Source: Ischnura elegans (taxonomy: Eukaryota > Arthropoda > Insecta > Odonata > Coenagrionidae). Taken from it: a DNA stretch of 64,000 bases. Below the pieces are notes generated by a model. That model did no database searches. It was not told the origin of the DNA and was given only the letters and a program-made list of their open reading frames with translations. Made by a program: the position numbers and the translations under genes. Of the stretch, positions 10,931 to 22,076 are shown in pieces; the stretch's first letter is position 1, and every line of letters starts with the position of its first letter. Location of the stretch: contig NC_060254.1 in assembly GCF_921293095.1 (NCBI RefSeq), forward strand, positions 5,642,001 to 5,706,000. Reading direction: 5' to 3'.

Positions 10931-13900
10931 TATGTCGATGTTATGGCGAAGAGTTCCCCTCACTTTTCAATATTAATTCTGCACTCGGGGATGCGCCATT
11001 TAAAGTGGCAATCTTAGTAGAGGGGGTCAAGCTGGATATGGAAATTGATACGGGTTCGGCCATTTCAGCAATATCGGAGGGCTGTTACCAGAAATATTTC
11101 TCAGAGTTGCCCCTGCAAAGAACAGCCATACGGCTTAAATCTTACTCCAACAACCTTATAAAACCAGGGGGCACCATTGGGGTAAAGGTCCGCCACAAGA
11201 GTAGAGTATATGAATTGTCACTCTTTGTCGTCAAAAATGGAGGGCCGCCAATCATGGGGAGGGATTGGCTAAAAATTTTAAGAGTGACCATACCAGTAAT
11301 GCATTTGGGTGTCAGAGATCCCAAGTTGGAGAGGGTGCTAGAGAAATTTACCGCATTATGGGAAGGTGAACTGGGCACGTTTAATAAGGGTGAAGTGGCT
11401 TTAATTCTAAAACCTGAGGCCAAACCGGTTTATTGCCCTCCGAGAGCATTAGCATTTGCGCTCCGAAACAAGGTGGATGAAGAGTTAGACAGGCTTGTTA
11501 GGGTGGGAATCCTGCACCCTGTAGACTTCAGTGCGTGGGCCACACCAATAGTACCGGTGGCTAAGAATGATGGCAGTGTTAGGATCTGTGGGGATTTTAA
11601 AATTACTCTCAATCCAAATTTACAAATTGAGCGATATCCCTTGCCAAGGGTTGATGAAATATTTGCTAAATTAGAAGGGGGAGAAAAATTCTCAACAATC
11701 GACCTTGCCCAGGCTTTTCAGCAACTCACTCTAGATGAAGGGTCGCAGGAGCTTTGTACAATCAACATCCACAGGGGCTTATTTAGATATTGTAGACTTC
11801 CCTTTGGAGTTGCTTCTGCTCCAGCAATATTTCAAAGAATAATGGACCAAGTCATGCAGGGATTAAAGGGAGCAGCTTCTTTCCAAGATGACATTATTGT
11901 AACAGGTAGGAATGACAAGGAACATTTGGAAAACTTGGACCGGGTGCTGAACAAGCTTTGCGGGTTAGGGTTTAAAGTCAATAGAGGTAAATGTCGGTTC
12001 ATGGAAATGTCGGTGGAATATCTGGGTCACAAAATTGACAGGGAAGGCCTGCACCCAACTATTTCCAAAGTAGAGGCAATAACTAAATGTCCACCACCTA
12101 GAAACGTATCTCAGCTGAGGGCATTCTTGGGGCTAATTGAATATTATTCCAAGTTTCTGCCAAACTTAGCAACCAGGTTGGCCCCCCTTCACGAGCTGCT
12201 ACGTAAGGAATCCAAGTGGGATTGGTCTGAGAAGTGTGAGGAGGCTTTTCAGTCAGTTAAAACCTCTATTGCTTCAGCTGGAGTCCTTGCACATTACAAC
12301 CCCTCCTTGCCTATCATTTTAGAATGCGATGCATCTCCGTATGGACTAGGGGCATTGTTGATTCAGAGATATACAAATGGACTAGAGTGCCCCATTGCTT
12401 TTGCTTCAAGATCACTGAGCAAAGCGGAAACTAATTATGCACAAATTGACCGCGAAGCTCTAGCAATCATCTTTGGGGTTAAGAAATTTACCCAATACCT
12501 ATATGGGCGGAAATTTACTTTGAGAACAGATCACAAGCCCCTGCTTTACATTTTAGGAGAAAAGAAAGGTATTCCCCAAATGGCAGCCAACAGGTTACAG
12601 CGCTGGGCAATAATCTTGCAAGGGTATGATTTCCAAATCAAGTACATAAAGGCCACGGAAAATAGGGTTGCGGATGGACTTTCAAGGTTGCCACTTAGAG
12701 AAGAGGAGGTAGAAATCAAAGAATTCTCATATATTGAGTTGGGAGAAAGAAAATTTCTGCCGGTTACTGTAAAGAGAGTGCGACAGGAATCTCAAAGGGA
12801 CCCCCTATTAGCCAAGGTCCTGGACTATTGCATGTTCGGGTGGCCGGTAAAGGGGGAAGAGAATGTAAAGCCCTATTTTAACAGAAAAATGGAACTAAGT
12901 GTGGAACAGGGATGCCTGATGTGGGGTAATAGGGTTGTTATCCCTGAAAAGTTGAGGCCCATTATCTTGAACGAATTGCATGCCAGTCATCAGGGCATTG
13001 TAAAGATGAAGTCTGTTGCGAGGTCATATGTTTGGTGGCCTAAGCTGGATGAGGACTTAGAAGCGTTAGCTCGGGCATGCACCGCATGTGCAGAAAATAA
13101 ACCCCTCCCAAATAAAGCCCATTTGAAATGCTGGGAAAGGCCAGATAAACCATGGGTACGCTTACACATAGATTTAGCTGGTCCGTTTATGAGTAAAGTC
13201 TTTCTTGTGGTAGTTGACAGTTCCACAAAATGGCCAGAGGTTTTTCAGCTGAGTAATAGCAGCTCAGAGGAAATTTTGGGTCACTTAAGAGCTCTGTTTG
13301 CAACCTTTGGGCTACCTGAGGAAATTGTGAGTGATAATGGCACACCATTTACCTCTTGGGAATTTCAGAACTTTTGCTCTATGAACGGGATTAGGCACAG
13401 GTTTTCCCCTCCATACCGTCCTGCTACAAATGGGGCTGCAGAGAACCTGGTAAAGTGTTTCAAAAGCAAGATAAAGACCCTAGTAAACTCAAATGTACCC
13501 TTGCACATTGCCTTACAACGGTTCCTGTTTGATTGCAGAATAAGCCCTCATTCCACTACAGGGGAGCCACCCAGTCTGTTGATGTTTGGGCGGGTTCTTA
13601 GGTCACGCCTATCACTTCTCAAACCCAGCATTAATCAGACTGTCACCACGAAGCAGGAGCACCAAAAGAGGTCCCATGGCACACCTACCCAACTGAGGAC
13701 CTTCAATGTGGGTGACAAAGTGTGGGCTACAGCTTACACCAGAGGAGGAGCAAGACAGTGGAAATAAACTACTGTTGTGTCAGTGCTGGGATCAAGAAAT
13801 TACAGGGTGGAGACAAAAGATGGAAGTGTGTGGCATCGCCACATTGATCAGCTCAGGGAAGTGGGGACTGGGGTGATAGGTAGGGCTGAGGAAACTCAGG

Positions 13901-14476
13901 TTTCGAGTGAAATGAAAAGTGAGTTAATCGTTCCAGGGAAGGCAACTGCTATGAGCTGCAGCAGAAGTGGTAGTTCAGAGCCTGTGGGGTACTGGCAGAC
14001 AGGGTTGGGAAAGGGTTGTGACAATGTGGGGAGTGTGCAAAATGACTCAATAAAAAAAACAGGGGGGGATAGTGAACCAAGAGTTGAGGAAATGCAAACA
14101 CGGTACCCTAAAAGGGCAAGAAAAGTAAAAGAAATGTGGAATGTGTGAGCATTGGTGGGGGGGGGGGGGGGGGGAGTGATGTCAATCATTGAGATTTTTT
14201 TTTCTCTCTTTCTTTCCTTTTTTTTTGCTAATGTCAGCTGTTCCTCTGTGTATGTAATTAATTCCTTTGTATTATATAATTAGTCTCTTGTTTGTCGGGT
14301 TGGGATGTTCCCTCTCTTTTTGGGAAGGGAAGAGTGTGATGTATTACGTTTGTCACTTGATCCTGCCGCTTCACGGCAGCCAATTGTTCCTGGAATAAAA
14401 ACGTGGTGTTGCCGCCATCTTGGCAGTTGCACGCTGGCACTGGAATGGTCGTGTTGATTTGCCCCGATATACTACA
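10930..14476 (+). mobile_element. Ty3/gypsy-type LTR element fossil, 3' part
   Basis: This is a fossil of a Ty3/gypsy element, broken, with only its protease-to-3'-LTR portion recognised. I would count a small number of breaks. Parts in order: aspartic protease (IDTGSA near 11,045), reverse transcriptase (about 11,420-12,050, with FQDDII as the catalytic block), RNase H (about 12,290-12,690), zinc-binding integrase head (H-H-C-C near 12,975-13,090), integrase core (HIDLAGPF, VSDNGTPF and the Glu of GAAENL), an integrase tail to about 14,148, a G-rich polypurine tract at about 14,155-14,176, and one LTR. No matching 5' LTR was found in the window. The coding parts still read clearly, so the copy is probably not ancient. 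It abuts the LINE on its left. Confidence 0.85.
14177..14476 (+). repeat. LTR of the gypsy-type fossil
   Basis: The LTR begins with TGATGTCAATC directly after the polypurine tract and ends near ATACTACA, about 300 bases. An AATAAA polyadenylation signal lies near 14,395. The 5'-TG...CA-3' limits are inferred because there is no second LTR to align with. Confidence 0.6.
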
Positions 14477-15068
14477 GATGTGTAAGTGTAAGCCCCGCGT
14501 AAAAGAGGCTTTCGGAATCACTCCAAGCATTGAAATTCATTTGGAAAGATTGGGAAATTTCAATAATATCAATTTGGCATTTATTGTCTCATCCCAGGAA
14601 AGAAAAACTGATTTCCAACAGTTTTGAACCTCATTTGAATCTGATCTGAATCCTTAAAATTTGATTTGACTCTGTCTTGACACTGATTTCCACTGGTTTC
14701 CAGCGGACAGGAAATGGAAGGAAGTGATTTGAATCTCATTTCCATTGTAACTGGTTTCCAGCCGTCTTCCACATGGACTGTATTGACGCTGAATTGAATG
14801 TCATTTGAAACTCTTTTCCTTATTTATTGGCTTGAAAGTGTATTCCACAAGTGCTTTCCAACAATGTTAAATAGTAGAATGAATTTGAAATTCTCTTGAA
14901 ATGAGTGTCTTATAAAAACCTATCTCACACAGGCTTTACGACTGCGTTGATTGGAAAATTACTTATTCTGAGGTGTCAATGAGTATATTTAGTTCAAAAT
15001 CATGGTCAGAAATAATGACGTAGAGGAAATATGTACTTTGCCGTCGTGCAAAAATTGTGCGAAAATTA

Positions 15069-15270
15069 GCCGTATTAGCCACTTAAATTGCATGCCCGGT
15101 GAGTTCCAGCAGGTGAAATGATGCACAATACAAAATGTGGATGATGTACAGTAAATTTTTTTCATCACACGTGATGGAAAAAATTTACTGTACATCATCC
15201 ACATTTTGTATTGTGCATCATTTCACCTGCTGGAACTCACCGGGCATGCAATTTAAGTGGCTAATACGGC
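15069..15270. repeat. Near-perfect palindrome, 100-bp arms
   Basis: Arms 15,069-15,168 and 15,171-15,270 are reverse complements with a two-base centre. I found a single mismatch, in the T-run next to the centre. The arm starts at GCCGTATTAGCC and contains GTGAGTTCCAGCAGG and TGATGCACAATAC. No coding potential. Such a perfect hairpin is either a very young foldback or inversion, or an artefact of sequencing through a hairpin. Confidence 0.9.
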
Positions 15271-16205
15271 TTAAGCACGTTTAAACCTCACTTTGCGACT
15301 TCGCTTTTAAAAATAATATAGCGGGCATAGTGCTGCCACCTAACTACAAAAGATAGCAAGCCAAAGTAGCAACGCCGATACGCCGATTCCGTTGTAATGT
15401 TTACGTGCTTGTGGTTCTGTGTTGTGCTAAAGTAATAGGGCGTGGAGAAAAAATAATCATATCAGTATTATTTAACCAGTGCTAAATTCCCGCAGCGTTG
15501 AATTAAGCCATTCGTGCATCTCTTGAGTCTTCAAGCGACAGTGTATGTCTGATGTGATTTCGATCTTTTGTGTTTTCATTGAATAATTTATCTTGTGTCA
15601 ACAGATTTTGAGCGATTACTAATATTTTTGTATGCAATATGTGTAATATGTACTTGCGTTACGTCGCCGAATAGAACCTACCAGGATTTTCAGAGTATTG
15701 TGTATCTTGCTGGTTTGTTTGTGCTAAGTGAAACGACCGTGTTCGTGTATTTAAACATTAATGGCAAGTTTCTGTAGTGTAACATACAGCTATCGTTGGC
15801 TTAATGCTGAACAAAAATTATTTTCATAAGTCACGTAAAGAAGTCTTTCTTTCATAAAGGCATCTGAAATATTTTCTAGTGTTGTGATTTTTCTGTTAAT
15901 CACGGAAAAATTTGTGCTCTTCGATAATTCAAGATTGTGGAATCTGATGTAAGTTGTTGTTGTTCTGGTGCAGTGACTGTTTCGATGACTTTTCAAGAAC
16001 TGATAAACAATTACAAAAAGCACAACTAGTTTGTCTAACTCTCCTTCAAATGAGATTTCATCTGTAAATTCTGTGTTTCCCTAAATTATTTCTAACGCAT
16101 GAAATTGAGATTTTAAGTGTATTCTGCCTCAGAAGTTTACCAAATTAGATGACTATGTATTTTCAATTGAATATGTACTTCCAATAGGATTTGTGCATAC
16201 TTAAT

Positions 16206-16357
16206 AAATACGTTAATAGAGCCTGTTTTATTTTGTTGTGGTGGGAGACTTACATGAAGTTCATTTTGTTAGGCTGTATTTTGTAAACTTTTTTTCAGCT
16301 GAGTCTACATCCAGATTGATGATAGAGATGTAGTATGTGAAGTTAGAAACGTTGGTT
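16206..16357 (+). repeat. Left arm of a 150-bp inverted repeat (pair B)
   Basis: This arm runs from AAATACGTTAATAGAGCCTG to GTTAGAAACGTTGGTT. Its inverted partner is split into 18,220-18,254 and 20,219-20,336 by the TA-flanked element. Because this arm is uninterrupted, it shows the pre-insertion sequence of the partner. The arm lies inside element A while its partner lies outside, so the two inverted-repeat pairs cross instead of nesting. Confidence 0.85.
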
Positions 16358-16594
16358 GAGTGCAGCTCTGCGAAACTTGGAACTGGCGGAAATAATTATT
16401 TCCGCCTCGGGTATCAGCAGTTAACTCATGTATCCGAAGTTAACTTGTGCATCAGCAGGTCATAGGAGGTGAGAATCGAGTCGCAAACAAGATTCAGATA
16501 GGTATGAAGGTGGAAAACAGATTCGAAAAAGCTTAAACGGGGAAACCGGATTCAAATCTGTTGAACAGTGGAAACCAGAGTCAAACCACATTGA

Positions 16595-17838
16595 AGCCGT
16601 GTCCCAATTGGCCATTTGGCTATGCCAATTCCAGGATTTAGCCATGACGCCATCTTGGAAGGATGTCCCAACTCGTTAGCCAGCATAAGGGAGGGAATTT
16701 AGGCAGCTAACGCGGCCGCCAGATTTAGGCATCGAGGAGTGCATCCTTCGCCCCACTTTTCCCATGATTCAAAGCGTGCAAAGCGTCTTCAGGAGAAAGG
16801 GCATCATGGCTGTCAACAAGGGATAGTACTTGTTTGCAAGTAGTGTTGATATTTTGAGACTTGTTCGAATAATTATTAATTTTTATTTTGTTTATAATAA
16901 TGAAATTTCGTTAATGGAAGTTTAAGAATTACGGAGAAATTAGTTAAAGAGAAGGCGGCGTTAATTTTAATGCTAATTAATGTTTATATGCTTCTTGTGT
17001 ATGTATATGTTATTTTATAACTTTTTATACCGATCACATGTTATCTTTTGCTACCGTTTACTTTTCTAACGTGTTAAATAATGCTTATTGATGTTTATAT
17101 GCTTCTAATATATTCTTAATTATGTAACACAATGTCTAAATTCTTATTTAACACTTTTTGTACATTAGTTTAACACCCGTAAGAATAAACAATAATTATT
17201 ATATGTTATTGGACAAAGTCCCGAAATTGGAATCGGAATAAGTAACAAAAATTAAAATGTATGGTGATTAAAAGATGATACCGAAACCTGACTTATGTAC
17301 GTAAACCATACTTTAAATAAATTTTGAAAATAAATCCCAAATCAGACGGTAACCGTTTGAATAGACTAAATAGACCTGTTCTAATAGTACAAAACTAAAA
17401 ATTAAATTGCTAAAATATAAGGAATTCAAAAAAGTACTTGGTTGAGAGACGATTTAAATATTACAAACCAATTAAAAGGGATATACGTTAACATTTCGCC
17501 ACAAACTTAGCTAAAACCATACGGAACTAAAAATACGAATTTGAAAGTATACCCCTACTTTAATATTACAAAAAGGTTGTCTAAGATACTAAAATTATGA
17601 TTAAATACTCTTCTCCGACATCTAATACTCAGAATCACATTTTAACAATTTAGGGTGGGTTTTGTTCATCATTTGTTCAAATCATTCCGATTATCTCTTG
17701 TTTTGCATTGGCCTAGTGCCCAGTAGATGGCAGCACCTCCGTAAGGATGTCCCAATTCATGCTCCCTTGTGGTTGGCTGCCCAGAATCTGGCTGGCTAAA
17801 TACATGATGCCTAATGGCTAACGAGTTGGGACACGGCT
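16595..17838. mobile_element. PIF/Harbinger-like non-autonomous transposon
   Basis: The 13-bp perfect terminal repeats are AGCCGTGTCCCAA at the left and its complement at the right. They are flanked by the 3-bp duplication TGA (16,592-16,594 and 17,839-17,841). Similarity between the ends continues imperfectly inward (TTGGCCATTTGGC facing GCCTAATGGC). Subterminal copies of GATGTCCCAA lie near 16,662 and 17,743. The 1,244-bp body is AT-rich with no transposase. Three-base duplications with GTGTCCCA-type ends fit PIF/Harbinger, but TGA is not the commonest target, so the class is an inference. Confidence 0.7.
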
Positions 17839-18254
17839 TGAGTTTGCCACACAACCAAACAAATGAGTACGAAAACAGCCGCCATGTTGGACTTTCACAA
17901 CTGATTTCCCACTGTCTTCCGACTGATTTCCAGCTGTTTCAATTTTCAAAACAGATTCAAAGGAGAAGGAAATCAGTGCGTCAAACCTGTTGGAAATCAG
18001 TGTCAAATCTGATGGAAATCAGTTTTTCCTTGCTGGGATCTCTACGCGTATGAATATATCTGTAATCTGATTTATTAAATACTAGAACCACATACGATAG
18101 AAGGTAAGCAGCTGTAGCGTGCATATAGGAGGAAACCTTTTTCCTTTAAAATTCGCCTTAATGAAGGGATTACCGCCATCATCAACTCTAAACTTTGACT
18201 TGGCCTCAACACAGAGCGTAACCAACGTTTCTAACTTCACATACTACATCTCTA

Positions 18255-20218
18255 CCCATACAAAAAAATCTGTGCTGCGACTGCACTAAATCTGCACTGT
18301 AACTGGACTAAACTCTGTGTTTAGCACAGTCACAGTACACTTTTCTGTACTAGACTGTACTATGGCAGCTATAATTTGAGAAGAACTGTACTGTAACAGT
18401 GCTGGATCACTGTGCTTGAACAGTGCTAGAGCTCAGACTGCACTTTGACTGGGCTGGGTAACATGACTGGAGCTGTACTATGGCTCAAACTGGACTGTGA
18501 CTGGGTTGGGTAACTGGACTGGAACTGTACTATAGCTCAGACTGGACTGTGACAGGGCTAGAAAACATGACTGGAAGTGTACTGTGGCTAAAAGTGGACT
18601 GTGACTGGGCTGGGTAACATGACTGGATCTGTAGTATGGCTCAAACCGCTGCGACAGGGCTGGACTTAAACTAGTCATTGACAGGAGAAAGTATTTCCTA
18701 TATTATTTCATATCACGATAAACTATCATTTCCATGAGAATATGAATGCGTAAATTATATAAAAATTTATGTTGACATTACCGCGGCAATGCATAGCTCC
18801 AGCTTGCTTATTATTTTGGTAAAGTATGGTCAAAAGAACAACTTCCGCCGATACTCAGCCATCTTTGTTAGACAGCATTGGTGTTGAACCGGTTGTAACA
18901 TTCCTTGTTTACGTGCTCTAATCCTTTTAATTCTACGCTGTACGATGGATGCGTCGATGTAAGATCGACGCTAAGAACATGAAGAAGTGAACTTTACTTC
19001 AATTACATCAAAATTAGCTACTTAGCCGGGAATTTTTCTTGCGGGTGAAGTGATATCGTCGATTTTGCTGAAATCCGTGTGGTTCGCGATGAATCAACTT
19101 TCCACGATTGATTTCGACGACTCGCAATCTACTCCTTGCGAAGCACGAGAGAGTTGAAAAAAGACATATCTTTATTTATACTCTGCTGCTGGAGGTAAGT
19201 ACTCAACTTATCTAAAATTAAATTCAGACAAACTTAAACAGTCAAATTTTGAAGTAACACTCGATTAGATATCAGTATGTAATGTGTTTTCCTTTTAATT
19301 TCAGGAAGGAAGCCAAAGAGGCAAATGAATTGAGCGGCCATGCCTTAACAAGACTTTCATTTTTATGTTTATAATCATGAGTATATGTATTTGTATTTAA
19401 TAAATTTCTTTTATTTTCATATCTTATTGTCATTTATTGTGCTCCACGGCGTTAGTACTGAAACTTCATCAACAAAAACTATCAAGGTGGGCATATTTGT
19501 GGCAACTAGACAAATAGCGCTGACGTAAATTTTGGTGTTTTTTATGTTGAGTGCCCGTTGATGTGCAGAATAGGATTTGTCAATTTTTCTCATAGAACCT
19601 AAGTGCTTCGATAGCAATATTTTTAGTACCATAAACTTTGTTCATATTAAGGAAGTGGAACGTAACAAATTCAGTGAGTGTCTGTTAGGAATATGGTTTA
19701 TCTTTCCTTAGACTAGTCAACATTCGAATGAGTGTAGTCGTTTTGGCCACTGTTATCTCTTTGCTGTTTTCTGATTGGATCAGGCAACCAATCTTCAAAC
19801 ACCCAAAAAGGGAACTATATATCTCTGCTAATTGTCCTATCTTGATTTAATTCTGCTTCTTGTTTTCAATAAGATATACAGGGAATGCAATAGCCACATC
19901 AAGACTCAATTATTGATTCATGGAAAGAGTATTACAGTAAAAACTGTGCTATGGCAGCTGCACTGTGGCTGTGCTATGGCAACTGCACTATGACTGTGCT
20001 AAGGCAACTGTACTCTGACTGTGCTATGGCAACTCCACTGTGACTGTGCTATGACAACTCCACTGTGACTGTGCTATGGCAACTGCACTCTGACCATGCT
20101 ATAACTGTACTGCGATGTTTCAATTCAAGTGCAGTTTAAGTACAGTCACAGTACAGCCCTTTTAGCACAGTTACAGTGCAGCTTTAGTACAGCCACAGCA
20201 CAGATTTTTTTGTATGGG
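18255..20218. mobile_element. TA-flanked DNA transposon with passenger sequence
   Basis: Perfect 23-bp terminal inverted repeats begin CCCATACAAAAAAATCTGTG and are flanked by TA on each side (18,253-18,254 and 20,219-20,220). Both ends carry iterated subterminal units: on the left about four diverged units of roughly 55-60 bases built on GACTGGAGCTGTACTATGGC, and on the right about seven units of roughly 28 bases built on CTGTGCTATGGCAACTGCAC. The TA duplication fits Tc1/mariner-like integration, but no transposase is encoded and the end sequence does not by itself prove that class. The middle (about 18,830-19,410) is unrelated to the arms. Confidence 0.85.
19080..19404 (+). other. Possible small spliced unit inside the TA element
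   Basis: In the non-repeat core of the element, TGGAG|GTAAGT forms a consensus donor at 19,194/19,195. A pyrimidine-rich tract with CAG forms an acceptor ending at 19,304, giving a 110-base intron. AATAAA lies at 19,399-19,404. A short frame before the donor starts MNQLSTIDFDDSQ and ends after about 22 residues, so any product is tiny or the transcript is noncoding. This could be a captured host gene piece or a remnant of the parent transposase gene. It rests on splice-signal appearance only. Confidence 0.3.
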
Positions 20219-20581
20219 TATCATCAATCTGGATGTAGACTCAGCTGAAAAAAGTTTACAAAATACAGCCTAACAAAATGAACTTCATGTAAGTCTCCCA
20301 CCACAACAAAATAACACAGGCTCTATTAACGTATTTCACTTTTGGCCATTAAGTCTGTGAGTTACTTGAGTCAACGATTTTGAAACACTTTTAATTACTC
20401 GAAGTAATTCTTACCGAGGTGTGAAACGCATAAATTGTGGAAGGCTTATATGTGGTAGCGTCAGATATTTCACTAGTGGGATAAAAACATCCTAAATTAT
20501 TAATCTAAAAGAGATGAAGTTAAGAACAGCGAGTGGGGATCACGAGTTGTATGGAAATTCAAGCCTACATAGTTAGAGAAG

Positions 20582-20843
20582 CAAGGATGCCGACTAACAA
20601 AAAATATTGGGGGGGCCCAAACCGGGGATCTTGCCCCGGGAAATTTTATAAATAGCGAGTTTTAAGTTTTTTCAGCATTTTAGAAGAGTCATATTATCAG
20701 CATTAGAACCCTGATAACTCGAATCTCGATATCTGGACACTCCGGGGAAAATCGACAAGCCTGACACATTTTCTCCTCACACCCATAACGAATTATTGAG
20801 GGGTCTCAGGGCCCCCTCGGGTCCCATGGAGTCGGCGCCACTG
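20582..20843 (+). mobile_element. hAT MITE, complete (CCGACT family)
   Basis: The left end CAAGGATGCCGACT and the right end, read in reverse as CAGTGGCGCCGACT, are matching terminal repeats. The flanks TAGAGAAG (20,574-20,581) and TACAGAAG (20,844-20,851) agree at 7 of 8 bases, as expected for a hAT 8-bp duplication. G-runs and GGGCCC blocks lie inside each end. Length 262 bp, no coding. A truncated relative is at 3,155-3,340. Confidence 0.8.
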
Positions 20844-20851
20844 TACAGAAG

Positions 20852-21863
20852 ATTGATTTTTCGGATGCATCCTCTTGATTTCAAGCTATGGCAGAAAAAA
20901 AATATCTAATATTTTTCTATTAATATAAGAATGGAATACTATTATGAAACATCTCCAATAGGTGCGTGGCAATCACGGCTATCTACAACGAGAAAGAATA
21001 GCTAAGATGCAAAATTCGTTTGAAGAAAAAATAGGATTGATCTTTCTTAATGGCTTTCAGTATACCTCTTGCTTTGCCCCGCGAATATATAATGAGTGTC
21101 ATTCGAAGGTATTTTTACTAAAATTACTTTATGCTGACTTCTCTCTATCTCTAAGTATAATATCCATTATCAAGATAGAAAAGTGAATGTGGCTATATCG
21201 CATCCACACGTTTGCCGTGTATCCGTAGGTACCGACTCATCGCCGCCGCCGCGGCCAGAACAGGAGTCGACCGCACGCTCGAAAAAACGAAGTAAAATTC
21301 GGATTTGCACAAATGAGACGAATATTACTTTAGATTCGTAACGTAGAGGCTTCATAGAGAAGTGCGGTGACTCGGCGGAAGTGTCTACTTTTCCTCAAAG
21401 TTTACGTAAAACAATTGGCTGAAAACAAGCTGCGTAATTCCAAGGGAAATGATCGAATATAACTCCCGAGTAATTCCCTTCACAGCACTGAAATTCCTAA
21501 TGTCATACACACAGGAGGTCATTTCGCTGTATGTCTACGATTAATAACAAAATAAAAGCTTTGAAAACCATCCAGATGGAAGAAAAAGAAGAGTTAATTG
21601 AAATTGTAATAGTTTTGTCAACAATTCAATTCATGAAACCACTGCAGGAATAAAGTTGACAATTTTCAGACAAACTCGAGGATACCCGTTTTTCGCTAAA
21701 TTTGGTCTATTTTGACCACGTTAAGTTGAGAGCATAGGAAAGAATGAATTGGTCTTGTAAGGCAAAATTTATTTAAGAATATTTATGCGAAGTTTCTACT
21801 TCCTAGCTCAAAAAATTGTTTTCAAGGTTCTGTCCATCTTTCTTCGATTTCAGCCCACTGTGC
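20852..21863. other. Intergenic, nothing recognised
   Basis: No terminal repeats, coding region or RNA gene that I can support. Confidence 0.4.
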
Positions 21864-22076
21864 GTCGGAGTGTTTTCTTTCGGGCTCATTTGCGAGTTTT
21901 CTTCCAATCTTTGAACATATTTGATCTCACCGCTTGTCAAGCACCTATTACTCCAAGGACTTCACCGCGGTAGTTGCGGTAAAGTTCTGGGAGGGTTCGA
22001 GTCCGAAGAAATCATACTTTATTCATTTCTTAAAAGAGGAATTTTTAACATCAACATATTCAATGCAGATGACTGA
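21864..22076 (-). mobile_element. Foldback family F, inner part of an arm
   Basis: GTAGTTGCGGTAAAGTTCTG, TTTTCTTTCGGGCTC and GCAGATGACTG align in order with the minus arm of the element at 43,798-44,623. The outer end of the arm is missing. It faces the plus-strand copy at 23,099-23,559, so the two may be arms of one element with a 1-kb centre. Confidence 0.65.

Larger units (their letters stand above)
14591..18040. mobile_element. Long-TIR DNA transposon, non-autonomous (element A)
   Basis: The left end ATCCCAGGAAAGAAAAACTG and the right end, read on the opposite strand as ATCCCAGCAAGGAAAAACTG, are inverted copies. They lead into arms of about 250 and 340 bases packed with degenerate TTTGAATCTGATTTCCA-like units on the left and their complements on the right. 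A PIF/Harbinger-like element (16,595-17,838) is inserted in the right arm; without it the element is about 2.2 kb. No transposase was found. A clear target duplication could not be recognised, so the superfamily is not assigned. Confidence 0.6.
18220..20336 (-). repeat. Right arm of inverted repeat B, split by an insertion
   Basis: Bases 18,220-18,254 and 20,219-20,336 together are the reverse complement of 16,206-16,357. The intervening 1,964 bases are the TA-flanked element. The break falls in TCTCTATCATC, where the single TA of the intact arm is doubled. Confidence 0.85.

Noticed and set aside
18290-18665. CRISPR-like or satellite array
   Set aside because: The units are diverged and of unequal length, lie next to a transposon end, and have counterparts at the other end. 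They are subterminal repeats.
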